64,000 bases of DNA from an uncultured Flavobacteriaceae bacterium (GCA_934675205.1 CAKUPQ010000004.1:186001-250000); one strand, 5' to 3'; counted from the first letter of the stretch, positions 14,626 to 22,301 are shown. Program-made: numbers and translations. The notes: generated from the sequence alone by a model not told the origin.

Positions 14626-15201
14626 ATGGGTCTAATTACTCAGCAAACACTCAAAAATGTTACATCATACAGAACAAAATACTTTTCTAAGGGATTAGGT
14701 ACGCCTGATATTCTTAATGAGTCTTTTAATCCTACAAAGATATATGATGTATTTCTATCTCATAGCTATATGGATAAAGAGGATATTGCTAGTTTAAAAG
14801 TGTACCTTGAAAACTTTGGTTTAACTGTTTATGTAGATTGGATAGATGATAAAACACTAAATCGAAAAGCGGTAAATAAGCAAACAGCTCTTATAATTAG
14901 AAAGCGTATGAAAAATTGCAGATCATTATTTTATGCATTTTCAGAAAATAGCTCATCCTCTAAATGGATGCCTTGGGAACTAGGTTATTTTGATGGTTTC
15001 AAGGGAAGAGTAGCCATTTTGCCGATTTCCTCAAAAGAATCAAATCATTATGTAGGAACAGAATATTTAGCGATATATCCTTATGTTTCAGAAGATAAAA
15101 TTTCAAAAACTAATAAAGATGCTCTTTGGATATGTGAAAACGAAACTAAATATATAATTTTTAGTGAATGGCTTAAAGGAAAAGAACTTATCAGTCGCTA
15201 A
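14626..15201 (+). CDS. Single-TIR protein, first TIR of cluster 2
   Basis: A 191-residue protein. A helical N-terminus (LITQQTLKNVTSYRTKYFS) is followed by a TIR domain with YDVFLSHSYMDKEDIASLK, LTVYVDWIDDKTLNRKAV, SLFYAFSENSSSSKW and MPWELGYFDG; Glu118 is at the catalytic position. Its C-terminal part (GTEYLAIYPYV, then SEWLKG) is shared with the TIR at 18379-18903 (GAEYLKIYPYI, IEWLKN). The two are paralogues within one cluster. The expected activity is cleavage or cyclisation of NAD in the cytoplasm. A 132-base gap separates it from the double-TIR gene, unlike the 3-5 base gaps further on, so a second promoter may lie there. Confidence 0.82.
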   Translation: MGLITQQTLKNVTSYRTKYFSKGLGTPDILNESFNPTKIYDVFLSHSYMDKEDIASLKVYLENFGLTVYVDWIDDKTLNRKAVNKQTALIIRKRMKNCRSLFYAFSENSSSSKWMPWELGYFDGFKGRVAILPISSKESNHYVGTEYLAIYPYVSEDKISKTNKDALWICENETKYIIFSEWLKGKELISR

Positions 15202-15333
15202 AATAAGGTTAACTCTAAAAAGTAAATAATAACAAGGTTTTTTCTATGAATTACGGAAACCCGTAGAAGATATAATTAAGATGTATATAACTTTCCACTT
15301 TCTTAAGCAAGAAACTAATGAAAATATTAAACT

Positions 15334-16497
15334 ATGAAATATAAATACCAATTAATTTTATTAGGCGAAAATGAGGATTTGTTCAATAAAGTAAAACTTG
15401 AATTATTAGATAGGTTTGATGAGTTAAAATTAATCCAAGATCTGCTCAAAATAATTACAAAGGATAGTATAGAAGATTATACTGGGGCAGAGCCAGCCTA
15501 TGTAATTTATTCTGGACATAAGGACAAATTAGATAAAAAGACTGAAGAAATTTTACATAGCCAAAAGCTAGATGGCAATGTTATTTTACCTGTTTATTTA
15601 GATAACTTTAAGAATGAAATGCCTGATTTTCTATCTAATCAAAATGGATTAAAATTCGATGATAATATAAAAAAAATATGCAATCTAGTTTTAGAAGGAT
15701 TTGAATTATTAAGAAAAAACAGAAAAGTTTTCATTTCATATAAGAGAAGCGAATCTAGCAATATTGCCATTCAATTATATGAAGCATTAGAACAAAATAA
15801 TTTTGACGTTTTCCTTGATACTCATTCTGTAGACAAAGGCGAAGACTTCCAAGAAGAGTTATGGCATCGAATGACGGACTGTGATGTTATTTTAATGCTT
15901 AATACAAAAGAATTCTTAAAAAGTGAATGGTGTAATAAAGAATTAGAAAAAGCACATATAAAAAGGATAGGAATAGTACACCTAATTTGGCCAGATTGCG
16001 AATTTGAAGATTTTGCCCATTTAGCATATTCTAAAAAACTATTAAATAGAGATTTTGATAAACCGATTTTTTCCGATTTAACCAAAGGGAGATTAAAAGG
16101 CGAAATATTACAAGAAATTGTAAATCTTATAGAAGGAGCCAGAGCAAGAAATTTAGCTTCAAGACAGGATTCTTTAATAACTGATTTTACTCAAGCTGCT
16201 CATAATAACAAAATGGATGTTAATCTCCAGTATAGCAGATATATAACTCAAGATCTATCTAATGGCAAAAGAATTGTTTATATACCAACAGTGGGTGTCC
16301 CACAATCAATTAATTGTCATAATTCTCAAAAATTAATATCTAAAATTGAAAAAAATCAAATTGAGTCAATCTATTTAATCTATGATGAAATGTCAATAAG
16401 AAACTACTGGTTAGAGCATTTAGATTGGCTAAATAACTACCTTGATATTCAGACTATAAAAAAACAGAATTTTAATACCTGGTTCTCAAAATTTTAA
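15334..16497 (+). CDS. Double-TIR protein of cluster 2
   Basis: A 387-residue protein, the same length and domain order as the double-TIR protein of cluster 1. Residues 1-125 have TIR/Rossmann-like strands (YQLILLGENEDLF, PAYVIYSG, NVILPVYLD) without a catalytic Glu. The active TIR starts near residue 129 with RKVFISYKRSESSN and continues through FDVFLDTHSVDKGEDF. It carries KSEWCNKELEKAH near residue 195, in which the Glu after WCNK is the expected catalytic residue. About 120 C-terminal residues of mixed alpha/beta type follow. A SLOG gene follows after five bases, as in cluster 1, so the pair is the conserved core of both systems. It is predicted to be a cytoplasmic NAD-consuming enzyme or signal generator. 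Confidence 0.8.
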   Translation: MKYKYQLILLGENEDLFNKVKLELLDRFDELKLIQDLLKIITKDSIEDYTGAEPAYVIYSGHKDKLDKKTEEILHSQKLDGNVILPVYLDNFKNEMPDFLSNQNGLKFDDNIKKICNLVLEGFELLRKNRKVFISYKRSESSNIAIQLYEALEQNNFDVFLDTHSVDKGEDFQEELWHRMTDCDVILMLNTKEFLKSEWCNKELEKAHIKRIGIVHLIWPDCEFEDFAHLAYSKKLLNRDFDKPIFSDLTKGRLKGEILQEIVNLIEGARARNLASRQDSLITDFTQAAHNNKMDVNLQYSRYITQDLSNGKRIVYIPTVGVPQSINCHNSQKLISKIEKNQIESIYLIYDEMSIRNYWLEHLDWLNNYLDIQTIKKQNFNTWFSKF

Positions 16498-16502
16498 ATA
16501 TT

Positions 16503-17162
16503 ATGAAAAACATATTTCTATCAGCGAGTATTCCTCTGCCAGAAAGACATCTTAAATATTATGAAACAGCAGATATTATAGCTATAAGGGATGCCGTAAT
16601 AGCATTAGCTTCTATTGCATTACCACAACACAGAATTATTTGGGGAGGTCATCCATCTATTACACCATTGATATATTATGTTATTGAAAGAACGATAATT
16701 AATAATCTAGAAAGAGAGAATTGGGAACTACCATTATCAGAAAGAGAAAAAGAGCTAGTCAATAAAGAACTTAAAGGTAAAATCCAAAATCACGTAACTT
16801 TATATCAATCATTGTATTTCAAAGATCGTTTCCCAGAAGACAATGAAAAATTTGAAAACATTGTATTTACTGAAAATGTAGGAGATATACATTCAAGTAT
16901 TCAATTGATGAGAAGCAAAATATTTTACGATAATAAATTTTCAGCTGCTATTTTTATCGGAGGTATGGATGGTATTGAAGTAGAATACAATATGTTTAGA
17001 GAATATCATCCTGATGCTCTTCTATTACCGATTGCCAGTACGGGAGCAGCAACAAAAATAGTTTATGATAACCTTTTACCGGAAGAATTCAAAAACGAAC
17101 GTCTTGTAAAAGATTATGGATATATGTCTTTATTTCAAAAATTTTTAATGGATAAAATTTAG
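16503..17162 (+). CDS. SLOG-domain protein (cluster 2 type) of TIR cluster 2
   Basis: A 219-residue single-domain SLOG protein. Diagnostic segments are KNIFLSASIPLPERHLKYYETAD, IAIRDAVIALA, RIIWGGHPSITPLI and AAIFIGGMDGIEVEYNMF, followed by PIASTGAAT near residue 180. This fits the second TIR-associated SLOG family (SLOG cluster 2), which differs clearly from the SLOG of cluster 1. Such domains bind or hydrolyse nucleotides or NAD-derived signals. It directly follows the double-TIR gene (five bases) and precedes two DUF1863 genes (three bases). It is therefore a likely sensor of, or enzyme acting on, the nucleotide that the TIR proteins make. No effector domain is attached. Confidence 0.8.
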   Translation: MKNIFLSASIPLPERHLKYYETADIIAIRDAVIALASIALPQHRIIWGGHPSITPLIYYVIERTIINNLERENWELPLSEREKELVNKELKGKIQNHVTLYQSLYFKDRFPEDNEKFENIVFTENVGDIHSSIQLMRSKIFYDNKFSAAIFIGGMDGIEVEYNMFREYHPDALLLPIASTGAATKIVYDNLLPEEFKNERLVKDYGYMSLFQKFLMDKI

Positions 17163-17165
17163 TTT

Positions 17166-17627
17166 ATGGCTAGAAAAGTATTTTATAGTTTTCATTTTGA
17201 TAATGATAATTGGCGAGCAGGTCAAGTTCGTAATATTGGTGCAGTTGAAGGCGACAAACCTGTTAATGGTAATAAATGGGAAGACGTAAAAAGCAAAAAT
17301 GATTCTGTGATAGAAACTTGGATTGACGATAATTTAAAGGATAAATCTTGCTTAGTGGTATTGATTGGAGAAAAAACCAGTGAGCGTAAATGGGTTCTTT
17401 ATGAAATAGAAAGAGCTTGGAAATTAGGTAAAGCGGTATGTGGTGTTTATATACATAAACTAGAAGATTCTAATGGAGATCAATCATCTAAAGGTGTAAA
17501 TCCGTTGTCTAATTTTATTCCTGTCTTTGAATCTTCTTACTCATCAAGTAAATATGTATATGACGACATTAAAAATAATATTGCCGATTTGGTGGAAAAA
17601 GCTATTAAAGTAAGAAGTAAATATTAA
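17166..17627 (+). CDS. TIR-like (DUF1863, ThsB-type) protein
   Basis: A 153-residue DUF1863/MTH538 domain in its canonical form. It begins with ARKVFYSFHFDNDNWRAGQVRN and continues with CLVVLIGEKTSERKWVLYEIERAW; Glu80 is at the catalytic position four residues after Trp76. Residues GVYIHKLEDSNG belong to the next core strand. Proteins of this exact type are ThsB of Thoeris or close relatives; ThsB recognises phage and makes a cyclic ADP-ribose isomer. Spacing is three bases from the SLOG gene and four bases from the next TIR-like gene, so all are in one operon. Confidence 0.82.
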   Translation: MARKVFYSFHFDNDNWRAGQVRNIGAVEGDKPVNGNKWEDVKSKNDSVIETWIDDNLKDKSCLVVLIGEKTSERKWVLYEIERAWKLGKAVCGVYIHKLEDSNGDQSSKGVNPLSNFIPVFESSYSSSKYVYDDIKNNIADLVEKAIKVRSKY

Positions 17628-17631
17628 AAAT

Positions 17632-18321
17632 ATGGGAAGAAAAGTTTTTGTTTCATATAAATATGGAGACACCCAGGTTCAAGATTTGAATATCTATGAA
17701 GATAGTTTTTGGGGTGGGAAAATTAAGGTTCAGACTAAAGTAAGACACTATGTGGATGAATTAGCTGAAATATTAGAAGATGAAGATCACATATACAAGG
17801 GAGAAGATGATGGACAAAGTTTGGCTGACTTTTCTGATGAATATATTGCATCAACGCTCAGAAATAAGATTTATGATAGCAGTATAACTATTGTGTTTAT
17901 TTCAAAAGGAATGAAAAAAACTTTTGAAGCCGAAAAAGACCAATGGATGCCTTGGGAAATTTCATACTCTTTAAGAGAATCAACAAGAAATGGAAGAACA
18001 AGTAATTGCAATGGAATATTAGCTATAGTATTGCCTGATGAAAATTCAAGCTATGAATATTACTTAACTTATGATTCATATTGTGGTTGTAGAAATCATA
18101 ACACATCCAAATTATTCAAGATAATTAGAGATAATATGTTTAATGAGAAAAATCCTAATCGTACCTTATGTAATGGCTATTACGTGTACTCTGGCGATTA
18201 TTCTTATATTGTGAATATTACTTGGGATGACTTTAAAAATAACCCGAATTATTATTTAGAAAAAGCTATAGAAATCAGAGACAGAAAAGAGAATTATAAT
18301 TTAACTAAAATACTTGATTAA
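17632..18321 (+). CDS. TIR-like (DUF1863) protein, long variant
   Basis: A 229-residue protein with a TIR-like fold starting GRKVFVSYKYGDTQVQDL. A long insertion follows the first strand (TKVRHYVDELAEILEDEDHIYKGEDDG, in two helical pieces). The conserved SITIVFISKGMKKTF and QWMPWEISYSLRE segments come next, with the catalytic-type Glu in WEI. The second half has a Tyr/Asn-rich region with four Cys residues (YDSYCGCRNHN and others) and no known motif. This type is seen beside ThsB-like proteins in TIR-rich loci. It is coupled by 4-5 base gaps to both neighbours. Confidence 0.75.
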   Translation: MGRKVFVSYKYGDTQVQDLNIYEDSFWGGKIKVQTKVRHYVDELAEILEDEDHIYKGEDDGQSLADFSDEYIASTLRNKIYDSSITIVFISKGMKKTFEAEKDQWMPWEISYSLRESTRNGRTSNCNGILAIVLPDENSSYEYYLTYDSYCGCRNHNTSKLFKIIRDNMFNEKNPNRTLCNGYYVYSGDYSYIVNITWDDFKNNPNYYLEKAIEIRDRKENYNLTKILD

Positions 18322-18368
18322 TAATTATGAGTTATATTTCCGAATCACAGTTGTCAGGATATAGACCC

Positions 18369-18379
18369 AAAAAAAAAAA
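18369..18379 (+). repeat. A11 homopolymer at the start of a TIR gene
   Basis: Eleven consecutive A residues follow CCC at 18366-18368 and end in the ATG at 18379. They separate the upstream frame (ATG 18327, stop TAG directly after the tract) from the TIR frame by one base. Confidence 0.8.
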
Positions 18380-18903
18380 TGTTTAGTACAGAAAGTGCTC
18401 AGGGTTTAGCGGGATATAGAGATAGTAGTAAACCTATTATTTTCCTATCTCATAAACACGACGAACATTCAATTATGCAAGATGTTATAGCCTTCTTAAA
18501 AAAAGAAGGTGTGGATGTATATGTTGACTGGTTAGATGAGAGTATGCCTGCTTATACAAATAGCGAAACAGCTGTAAGACTAAAACAGAAAATACGAACA
18601 GCTGATAAATTTATTTTAGTAGCAACTTCAAATGCTATTAATTCCAAATGGTGTAATTGGGAGCTAGGATTGGGCGATGCAGCAAAATATATTGAACATA
18701 TAGCTTTATTACCTATTGACAAAAATTATCAATCATTCAATGGAGCTGAATATTTAAAGATATATCCATATATTGACTATGAAAATGGAGAAAATAAATA
18801 TCTAAATGGCTCTTATATTTCAAAAGGATACTATGTAAAAACTCCTTTAACCAATGGAAACTTAAGACTTACTCCTTTAATAGAGTGGTTAAAAAACAGA
18901 TAA
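18379..18903 (+). CDS. Single-TIR protein with N-terminus out of frame after an A11 tract
   Basis: As readable, this is a 174-residue protein starting at an ATG that directly follows eleven A residues. Its TIR domain shows IIFLSHKHDEHSIMQDV, VDVYVDWLDESMPAYTN, FILVATSNAINSKW and CNWELGLGDA, with the catalytic-type Glu. Upstream, an ATG at 18327, five bases after the preceding stop, begins a 17-codon frame (MSYISESQLSGYRPKKK). With one A fewer this frame would run straight into this gene and give 191 residues. That is the exact length of the paralogue at 14626-15201 and restores the shared YR-x-x-FS motif. The tract could be a switch, a site of transcriptional slippage, or a sequencing error. 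The gene is last in cluster 2. Confidence 0.78.
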   Translation: MFSTESAQGLAGYRDSSKPIIFLSHKHDEHSIMQDVIAFLKKEGVDVYVDWLDESMPAYTNSETAVRLKQKIRTADKFILVATSNAINSKWCNWELGLGDAAKYIEHIALLPIDKNYQSFNGAEYLKIYPYIDYENGENKYLNGSYISKGYYVKTPLTNGNLRLTPLIEWLKNR

Positions 18904-19019
18904 ATCCAAATCTATAATTTGGAACCAGAATATAACTTGTCAAAAAATTATTAGATTACTTAGTAGTGAATTTTTATAGAGATACATAGTAACTTGTTAA
19001 AACTAAAATTATAAAATCT

Positions 19020-20240
19020 ATGGAAAAATTTAAAAAAAGAGAATTAAAACAGGATAGTTTTTTTTCTAATGATGACGGAATTGAGATTAATAAACTATTG
19101 TCACTTGTAAAGGGGCACGAGTATTACTCGGATATCTTAAATTACTTTAATATAAATGAAAATTCCCAAGAAAAAATTAATATTAAAGGAGCTAAAACTC
19201 TTCATACAATATTAAAATCTATAGATGAAAACTTCGTAAAGATAGATTTAAAAAGTAATCTACAAGACATCTACTTTAATTATGCCAAAGGTTTTTCTAT
19301 TAAATTTAGTGATTTGTCCTCAAACGATTATTTACACAAAATTGGAAGAGAAGAAATTGTTGCAACTCCCATACATTCCGCAGAAAGGGATTTCTTTTCT
19401 AACCTGTATGAGATAGATAAGTATGCCTCAAAATTGATTGCTAATAAATATAATGACATTTTAGATAAAAACTTAGAGTTACTAAAATCTAAAGAAAAAC
19501 ACATCCGTAAATATAGGTTACTTCACGATATTAAGGAAGATGTATTTTATCTAAGAGCTATTATTTCGGAAGATAGATATTTTGATTACAACAATAGTAT
19601 AGCATTTGTTGTTGCTTTATTAAAACTACATTTTGAGACGACACAATCAAATATAAATTATGAATTATATTTATGCGAATATAACGAATCCTTTATTAGA
19701 ATGTATTTCAGAACTTCTGAAACTAAAGAATTAAAAGGAGTTGGTTTTCTAGAAAATATATTACAGATATCTAATGATGAGATAAAGAGAGAAGCTCTAA
19801 GATTTTCAAATATCTGTTCTATTTGGTTTACAAGTTCAAATAATGAAAGTCAAAATTTATTTATAAAACCAAAAGATGTAAAATCAAGAGTTCTTTCTAT
19901 AACTCACGGTACTGGTCCTAAAAAAGCATTTCAAAATTTAGAAAATTTTGTAAAATCGAAAGAAATCTTTGAAGAACTTTCAAAAGAAATAGAGAGCATA
20001 ACCAAAATAAGGAGCCATAATCAAATCGTTCATTTAGTTAAAAGTAAAATAGAAAAATCAAATACTGAAGAAGTCAAAAAATATAAAGATGAGTTAATAA
20101 AACTACTTTATAAAGATGTTAAAACTACAACACAACTTTTGGAAACTTTCAACAAACTAATGCTTTTAGAAGGGTTAGAAATTGAAGCCAAAGAGTATCT
20201 AAGATATTTAATTTATGAGGCATTAATCGAAAGAAAATAA
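19020..20240 (+). CDS. Hypothetical 406-residue protein after TIR cluster 2
   Basis: A soluble, strongly charged, mostly helical protein that I do not recognise. There is no signal peptide, membrane segment or nucleotide-binding motif. Residues 1-100 look like a separate domain. The middle has beta strands (NYELYLCEYNESFIRMYFRTS), and the C-terminal 120 residues are Lys/Glu-rich helices. The gene follows cluster 2 after 116 bases that contain two near-identical 12-mers (AACTTGTCAAAA and AACTTGTTAAAA), and a strong terminator follows its stop. It shares the very low GC of the TIR genes, so it may be the missing effector of the system or independent defence cargo. Neither is shown by the sequence. 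Confidence 0.55.
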   Translation: MEKFKKRELKQDSFFSNDDGIEINKLLSLVKGHEYYSDILNYFNINENSQEKINIKGAKTLHTILKSIDENFVKIDLKSNLQDIYFNYAKGFSIKFSDLSSNDYLHKIGREEIVATPIHSAERDFFSNLYEIDKYASKLIANKYNDILDKNLELLKSKEKHIRKYRLLHDIKEDVFYLRAIISEDRYFDYNNSIAFVVALLKLHFETTQSNINYELYLCEYNESFIRMYFRTSETKELKGVGFLENILQISNDEIKREALRFSNICSIWFTSSNNESQNLFIKPKDVKSRVLSITHGTGPKKAFQNLENFVKSKEIFEELSKEIESITKIRSHNQIVHLVKSKIEKSNTEEVKKYKDELIKLLYKDVKTTTQLLETFNKLMLLEGLEIEAKEYLRYLIYEALIERK

Positions 20241-20270
20241 CACCCTATCTTTTATTACACGATGCTATTT

Positions 20271-20327
20271 TGTTCGTTATTTCAAGCAAAAAAATACTCA
20301 TTTGTTTGAAATAACGAACATTTTTTT
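20271..20327 (+). terminator. Strong rho-independent terminator after the 406-residue gene
   Basis: 20-base arms (20271-20290 and 20301-20320, with TTCGTTATTTCAA and TTGAAATAACGAA in perfect complement) enclose a 10-base loop, followed by seven T residues. It closes the TIR cluster 2 side of the island. Confidence 0.9.
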
Positions 20328-21422
20328 ATTTAAATGAATTTAAAATAATTTGTTCATACTTCTAACTCGTTCACGAATAATGAACAATAATAAAACGTGA
20401 ACAAATATCCCCCCGCTCCCAGCCGCACAGAAAGTTTTTCCGTCACACTTTTGTAACCCAACGCTCATAAAGCCCATTGGATTATGACAGAAAGATAACA
20501 GATAAAAAGATAATTTCCGGAAGCCACAACCCAAAGAGCTTTCCCGCCGCATCAAACAAAAAGCCGTACACTGCCTCCGTACCTACGGCAGTGACTTGTA
20601 CCGGAAAAAACTTTCTCCAAAGCTTCTTTACATAATGTGGCATTATAGTCCCTGCGGGCTTCGGGGACAAGCCCACTATAATAACATTATGTAAAAAAGC
20701 CGCTCCTCCCCACGCTCTTTAGGGCTTTTGCTCAGGGACAGTTTTTTGATAGCTTTCCGTCGCACCTGCCGGCTATACAAAAAACCGCCCGTCGCAAAAA
20801 GCCCATAGTGTCCGCAATTTCCCCACCACCCAATTTCAGCGGTTGCAGGACTAAAAAACACTTCCAACGCTCTGCCTTATGCCTGCGGAAAGTTCATTCG
20901 TACCTCATTTCACTATCCTCGGCATCGCTCAGCAAAAGTGACTTATCCGTCCGCTTCACAATCCCTTACTCATCATTCATTCCGCAACAAGCAGTAATCC
21001 CCAATGCAATTCCAATACTGATTACTGCTTATATTGCTTCATTCATTTGCTTTGCTATTGTTCCTCTTCCGGAACACCACCTTTGCTTTTTCCTCTCTCC
21101 CAAAGTGTTTTTAGTCCTGCGGGTTGTTTACCCCAAATTGCGGACAAAGCAGGTTAAGAAAGGAAACGACTTTTCCAAAAAAAGAGAAAAAAGAAGCCAA
21201 AGGTTCGTTTCGGGTTCTCAAAAAGACAAGTTCAAGCCCTATGGGTGTGGAAAAAAATCTCCACCCTACGGGTAGTATTTTTCTCCACAAACTTGCTTTT
21301 TGGAAACCCTTCACGGATAAAGAGGCTTTCTTTTTTCCCTTTTTCTTTTGAAAAATGTTTATGTGTTGAGGTGCTACCGAAACATCGGAAAAAAGAAAAC
21401 TAACCTTTTAAATCCGAATGTT
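20328..21422. other. Gene-poor, less AT-rich kilobase of the mobile region
   Basis: About 1.1 kb between the terminator and the gene at 21423. Short open frames exist on both strands, but none has protein-like composition or a convincing start, so I call no gene. Base composition is clearly richer in G and C than the TIR cluster. It contains a long palindrome (20627-20695) and further short inverted repeats (for example GGGTGTGGA and TCTCCACCC near 21244-21271). Such regions in Bacteroidota conjugative elements can hold transfer origins or structured leaders. Confidence 0.55.
20627..20695. repeat. 69-base nested palindrome
   Basis: Three nested pairs of arms share one centre: TTTACATAATG with CATTATGTAAA (20627-20637 and 20685-20695), ATTATAGT with ACTATAAT (20642-20649 and 20675-20682), and GGGCTT with AAGCCC (20656-20661 and 20669-20674). 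There is no T run after it, so it is not a simple terminator. It could be a transfer-origin or replication hairpin, or part of a structured RNA. Confidence 0.75.
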
Positions 21423-21845
21423 ATGGCAAATTTTATCATCAAAACCCACAAAAAAGGAAATGCTTACAAAAGCGAACATTTCTTTATCCTGAACAAAGGT
21501 TTAAACAGTGGTAAGCCTCTTAACGAGCCTTGTGCCAATTGTTTTGTAATTGTATTTTCTTCATCTGAAGAAAGAGAAAATCTGTACTGGACAGCTGTCA
21601 GTCTTTGGAAATCCAAATTCTGGCATCCATTTTTGGTTGGTTCGGTCATTCCTTTTTTACGTCTGTCTGAATTAAAAAAAGAATTCTTCCTTAAAGCAAA
21701 AGAGATTTTAGCAGATTTTGAGAGTCATAAAAAAGATGTCGCAGCTCTCAGGTTGTTAGAGCAAAAAGAAAAACAATTTCACGAAAACATCAACCTTATC
21801 AATGATTTGCGAAGAGTTATTCTGTATCGCTATTGTAAAAAGTAA
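21423..21845 (+). CDS. Conserved mobile-element protein (DUF6943-like)
   Basis: A 140-residue protein. The ATG at 21423 (MANFIIKTHKKGNAYK) is preferred over a frame-open codon at 21348. Visible features are NKGLNSGKPLNEPCANCFVI, LYWTAVSLWKSKFWHPFLVGSVIPFLR and a helical C-terminus ending in LYRYCKK. From memory this fits a family of unknown function, which I believe is DUF6943, found widely in Bacteroidota conjugative and integrative elements. Its presence supports a mobile origin of the region. There is no membrane segment or catalytic motif. A second tiny gene follows after 16 bases. Confidence 0.65.
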   Translation: MANFIIKTHKKGNAYKSEHFFILNKGLNSGKPLNEPCANCFVIVFSSSEERENLYWTAVSLWKSKFWHPFLVGSVIPFLRLSELKKEFFLKAKEILADFESHKKDVAALRLLEQKEKQFHENINLINDLRRVILYRYCKK

Positions 21846-21861
21846 CTTAAATCCAACTATT

Positions 21862-22041
21862 ATGACACTATTTGTTCTTTATCAGACAGATGTCTGGAAG
21901 TCGAAAGCTTCCAGAGTTTTTTGCGGTGTCTTTGACACACGTGAAAAGGCTATTGACAACGCCAAATACAACGGACTATATACCCATTATTCGGAGGTCA
22001 TAATTCTTGAAGTAACACTTAATTTATTTGAGGAAACCTAA
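21862..22041 (+). CDS. Small hypothetical protein (59 residues)
   Basis: Starts at the ATG at 21862, 16 bases after the preceding gene, and ends just before a terminator. The protein has the pattern VLYQTDVWKSKASRVFCGVF, DTREKAIDNAKYNGLY, VIILEVTLNLFEE. That is a compact beta-alpha-beta arrangement in which a residue-rich helix follows a DTREKA turn, as seen in small proteins of mobile elements. Its function is unknown. It probably forms a two-gene transcript with the DUF6943-like gene. Confidence 0.55.
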   Translation: MTLFVLYQTDVWKSKASRVFCGVFDTREKAIDNAKYNGLYTHYSEVIILEVTLNLFEET

Positions 22042-22046
22042 ACAAA

Positions 22047-22074
22047 AAAGCCCATTCCTTTCGGTTTGGGCTTT
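22047..22074 (+). terminator. Terminator after the two small mobile-element genes
   Basis: Arms AAAGCCCA (22047-22054) and TGGGCTTT (22067-22074) with a 12-base loop follow the stop at 22041. A perfect 14-base palindrome CCCGATATATCGGG lies shortly after, at 22094-22107. Confidence 0.8.
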
Positions 22075-22124
22075 CATTTGGTCTAACTCAAATCCCGATA
22101 TATCGGGACACAACAAGAGTTAAA

Positions 22125-22301
22125 CTATTTTTTGGAGTGCTTCTTTAAGATACATTTCAAAAGTAACGACACTGTAAAACTTACAACCGCTCCGATAGAA
22201 GCCAAAAGAATAGTTTTTACAACATCTTCAGAATTCAAATTCGGAACAATACTCAAAAATGTACCTCCCAATGTACCAACAGTAAGTGAATTACTCTGCA
22301 T
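22125..22301 (-). CDS. Tiny membrane protein (holin-like)
   Basis: A 58-residue protein starting at the ATG at 22301 (MQSNSLTVGTLGGTFLSIV). It has one or two hydrophobic stretches (VKTILLASIGAVVSFTVSLLLKCIL) and a basic tail (KKHSKK). Its start overlaps the end of the gene upstream by 11 bases. It is the last gene of a four-gene minus-strand cassette that includes a DUF5675 protein. The size, the membrane helices and the charged C-terminus recall phage holins, but I have no sequence-based family match. Confidence 0.55.
   Translation of the reverse strand: MQSNSLTVGTLGGTFLSIVPNLNSEDVVKTILLASIGAVVSFTVSLLLKCILKKHSKK

Noticed and set aside
15252..15265. TACGGAAACCCGTA as a fourth operator copy
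   Set aside because: It has a palindrome of similar look but lacks the ATTGA extension and the TTTG box at 23 bases. I keep it only as a weak possibility in the gap before the double-TIR gene.
2609..18903. Calling the TIR clusters classical Thoeris
   Set aside because: No ThsA-type protein (SIR2 or membrane domain with SLOG) is present, and the clusters have several TIR types and a double-TIR protein, so the name would be misleading.
20808..21275. 155-codon open frame in the gene-poor kilobase
   Set aside because: Its composition is unlike a folded protein (Ser/Pro/Lys-rich without periodicity), several overlapping frames exist on both strands, and no plausible start context or partner gene is visible.
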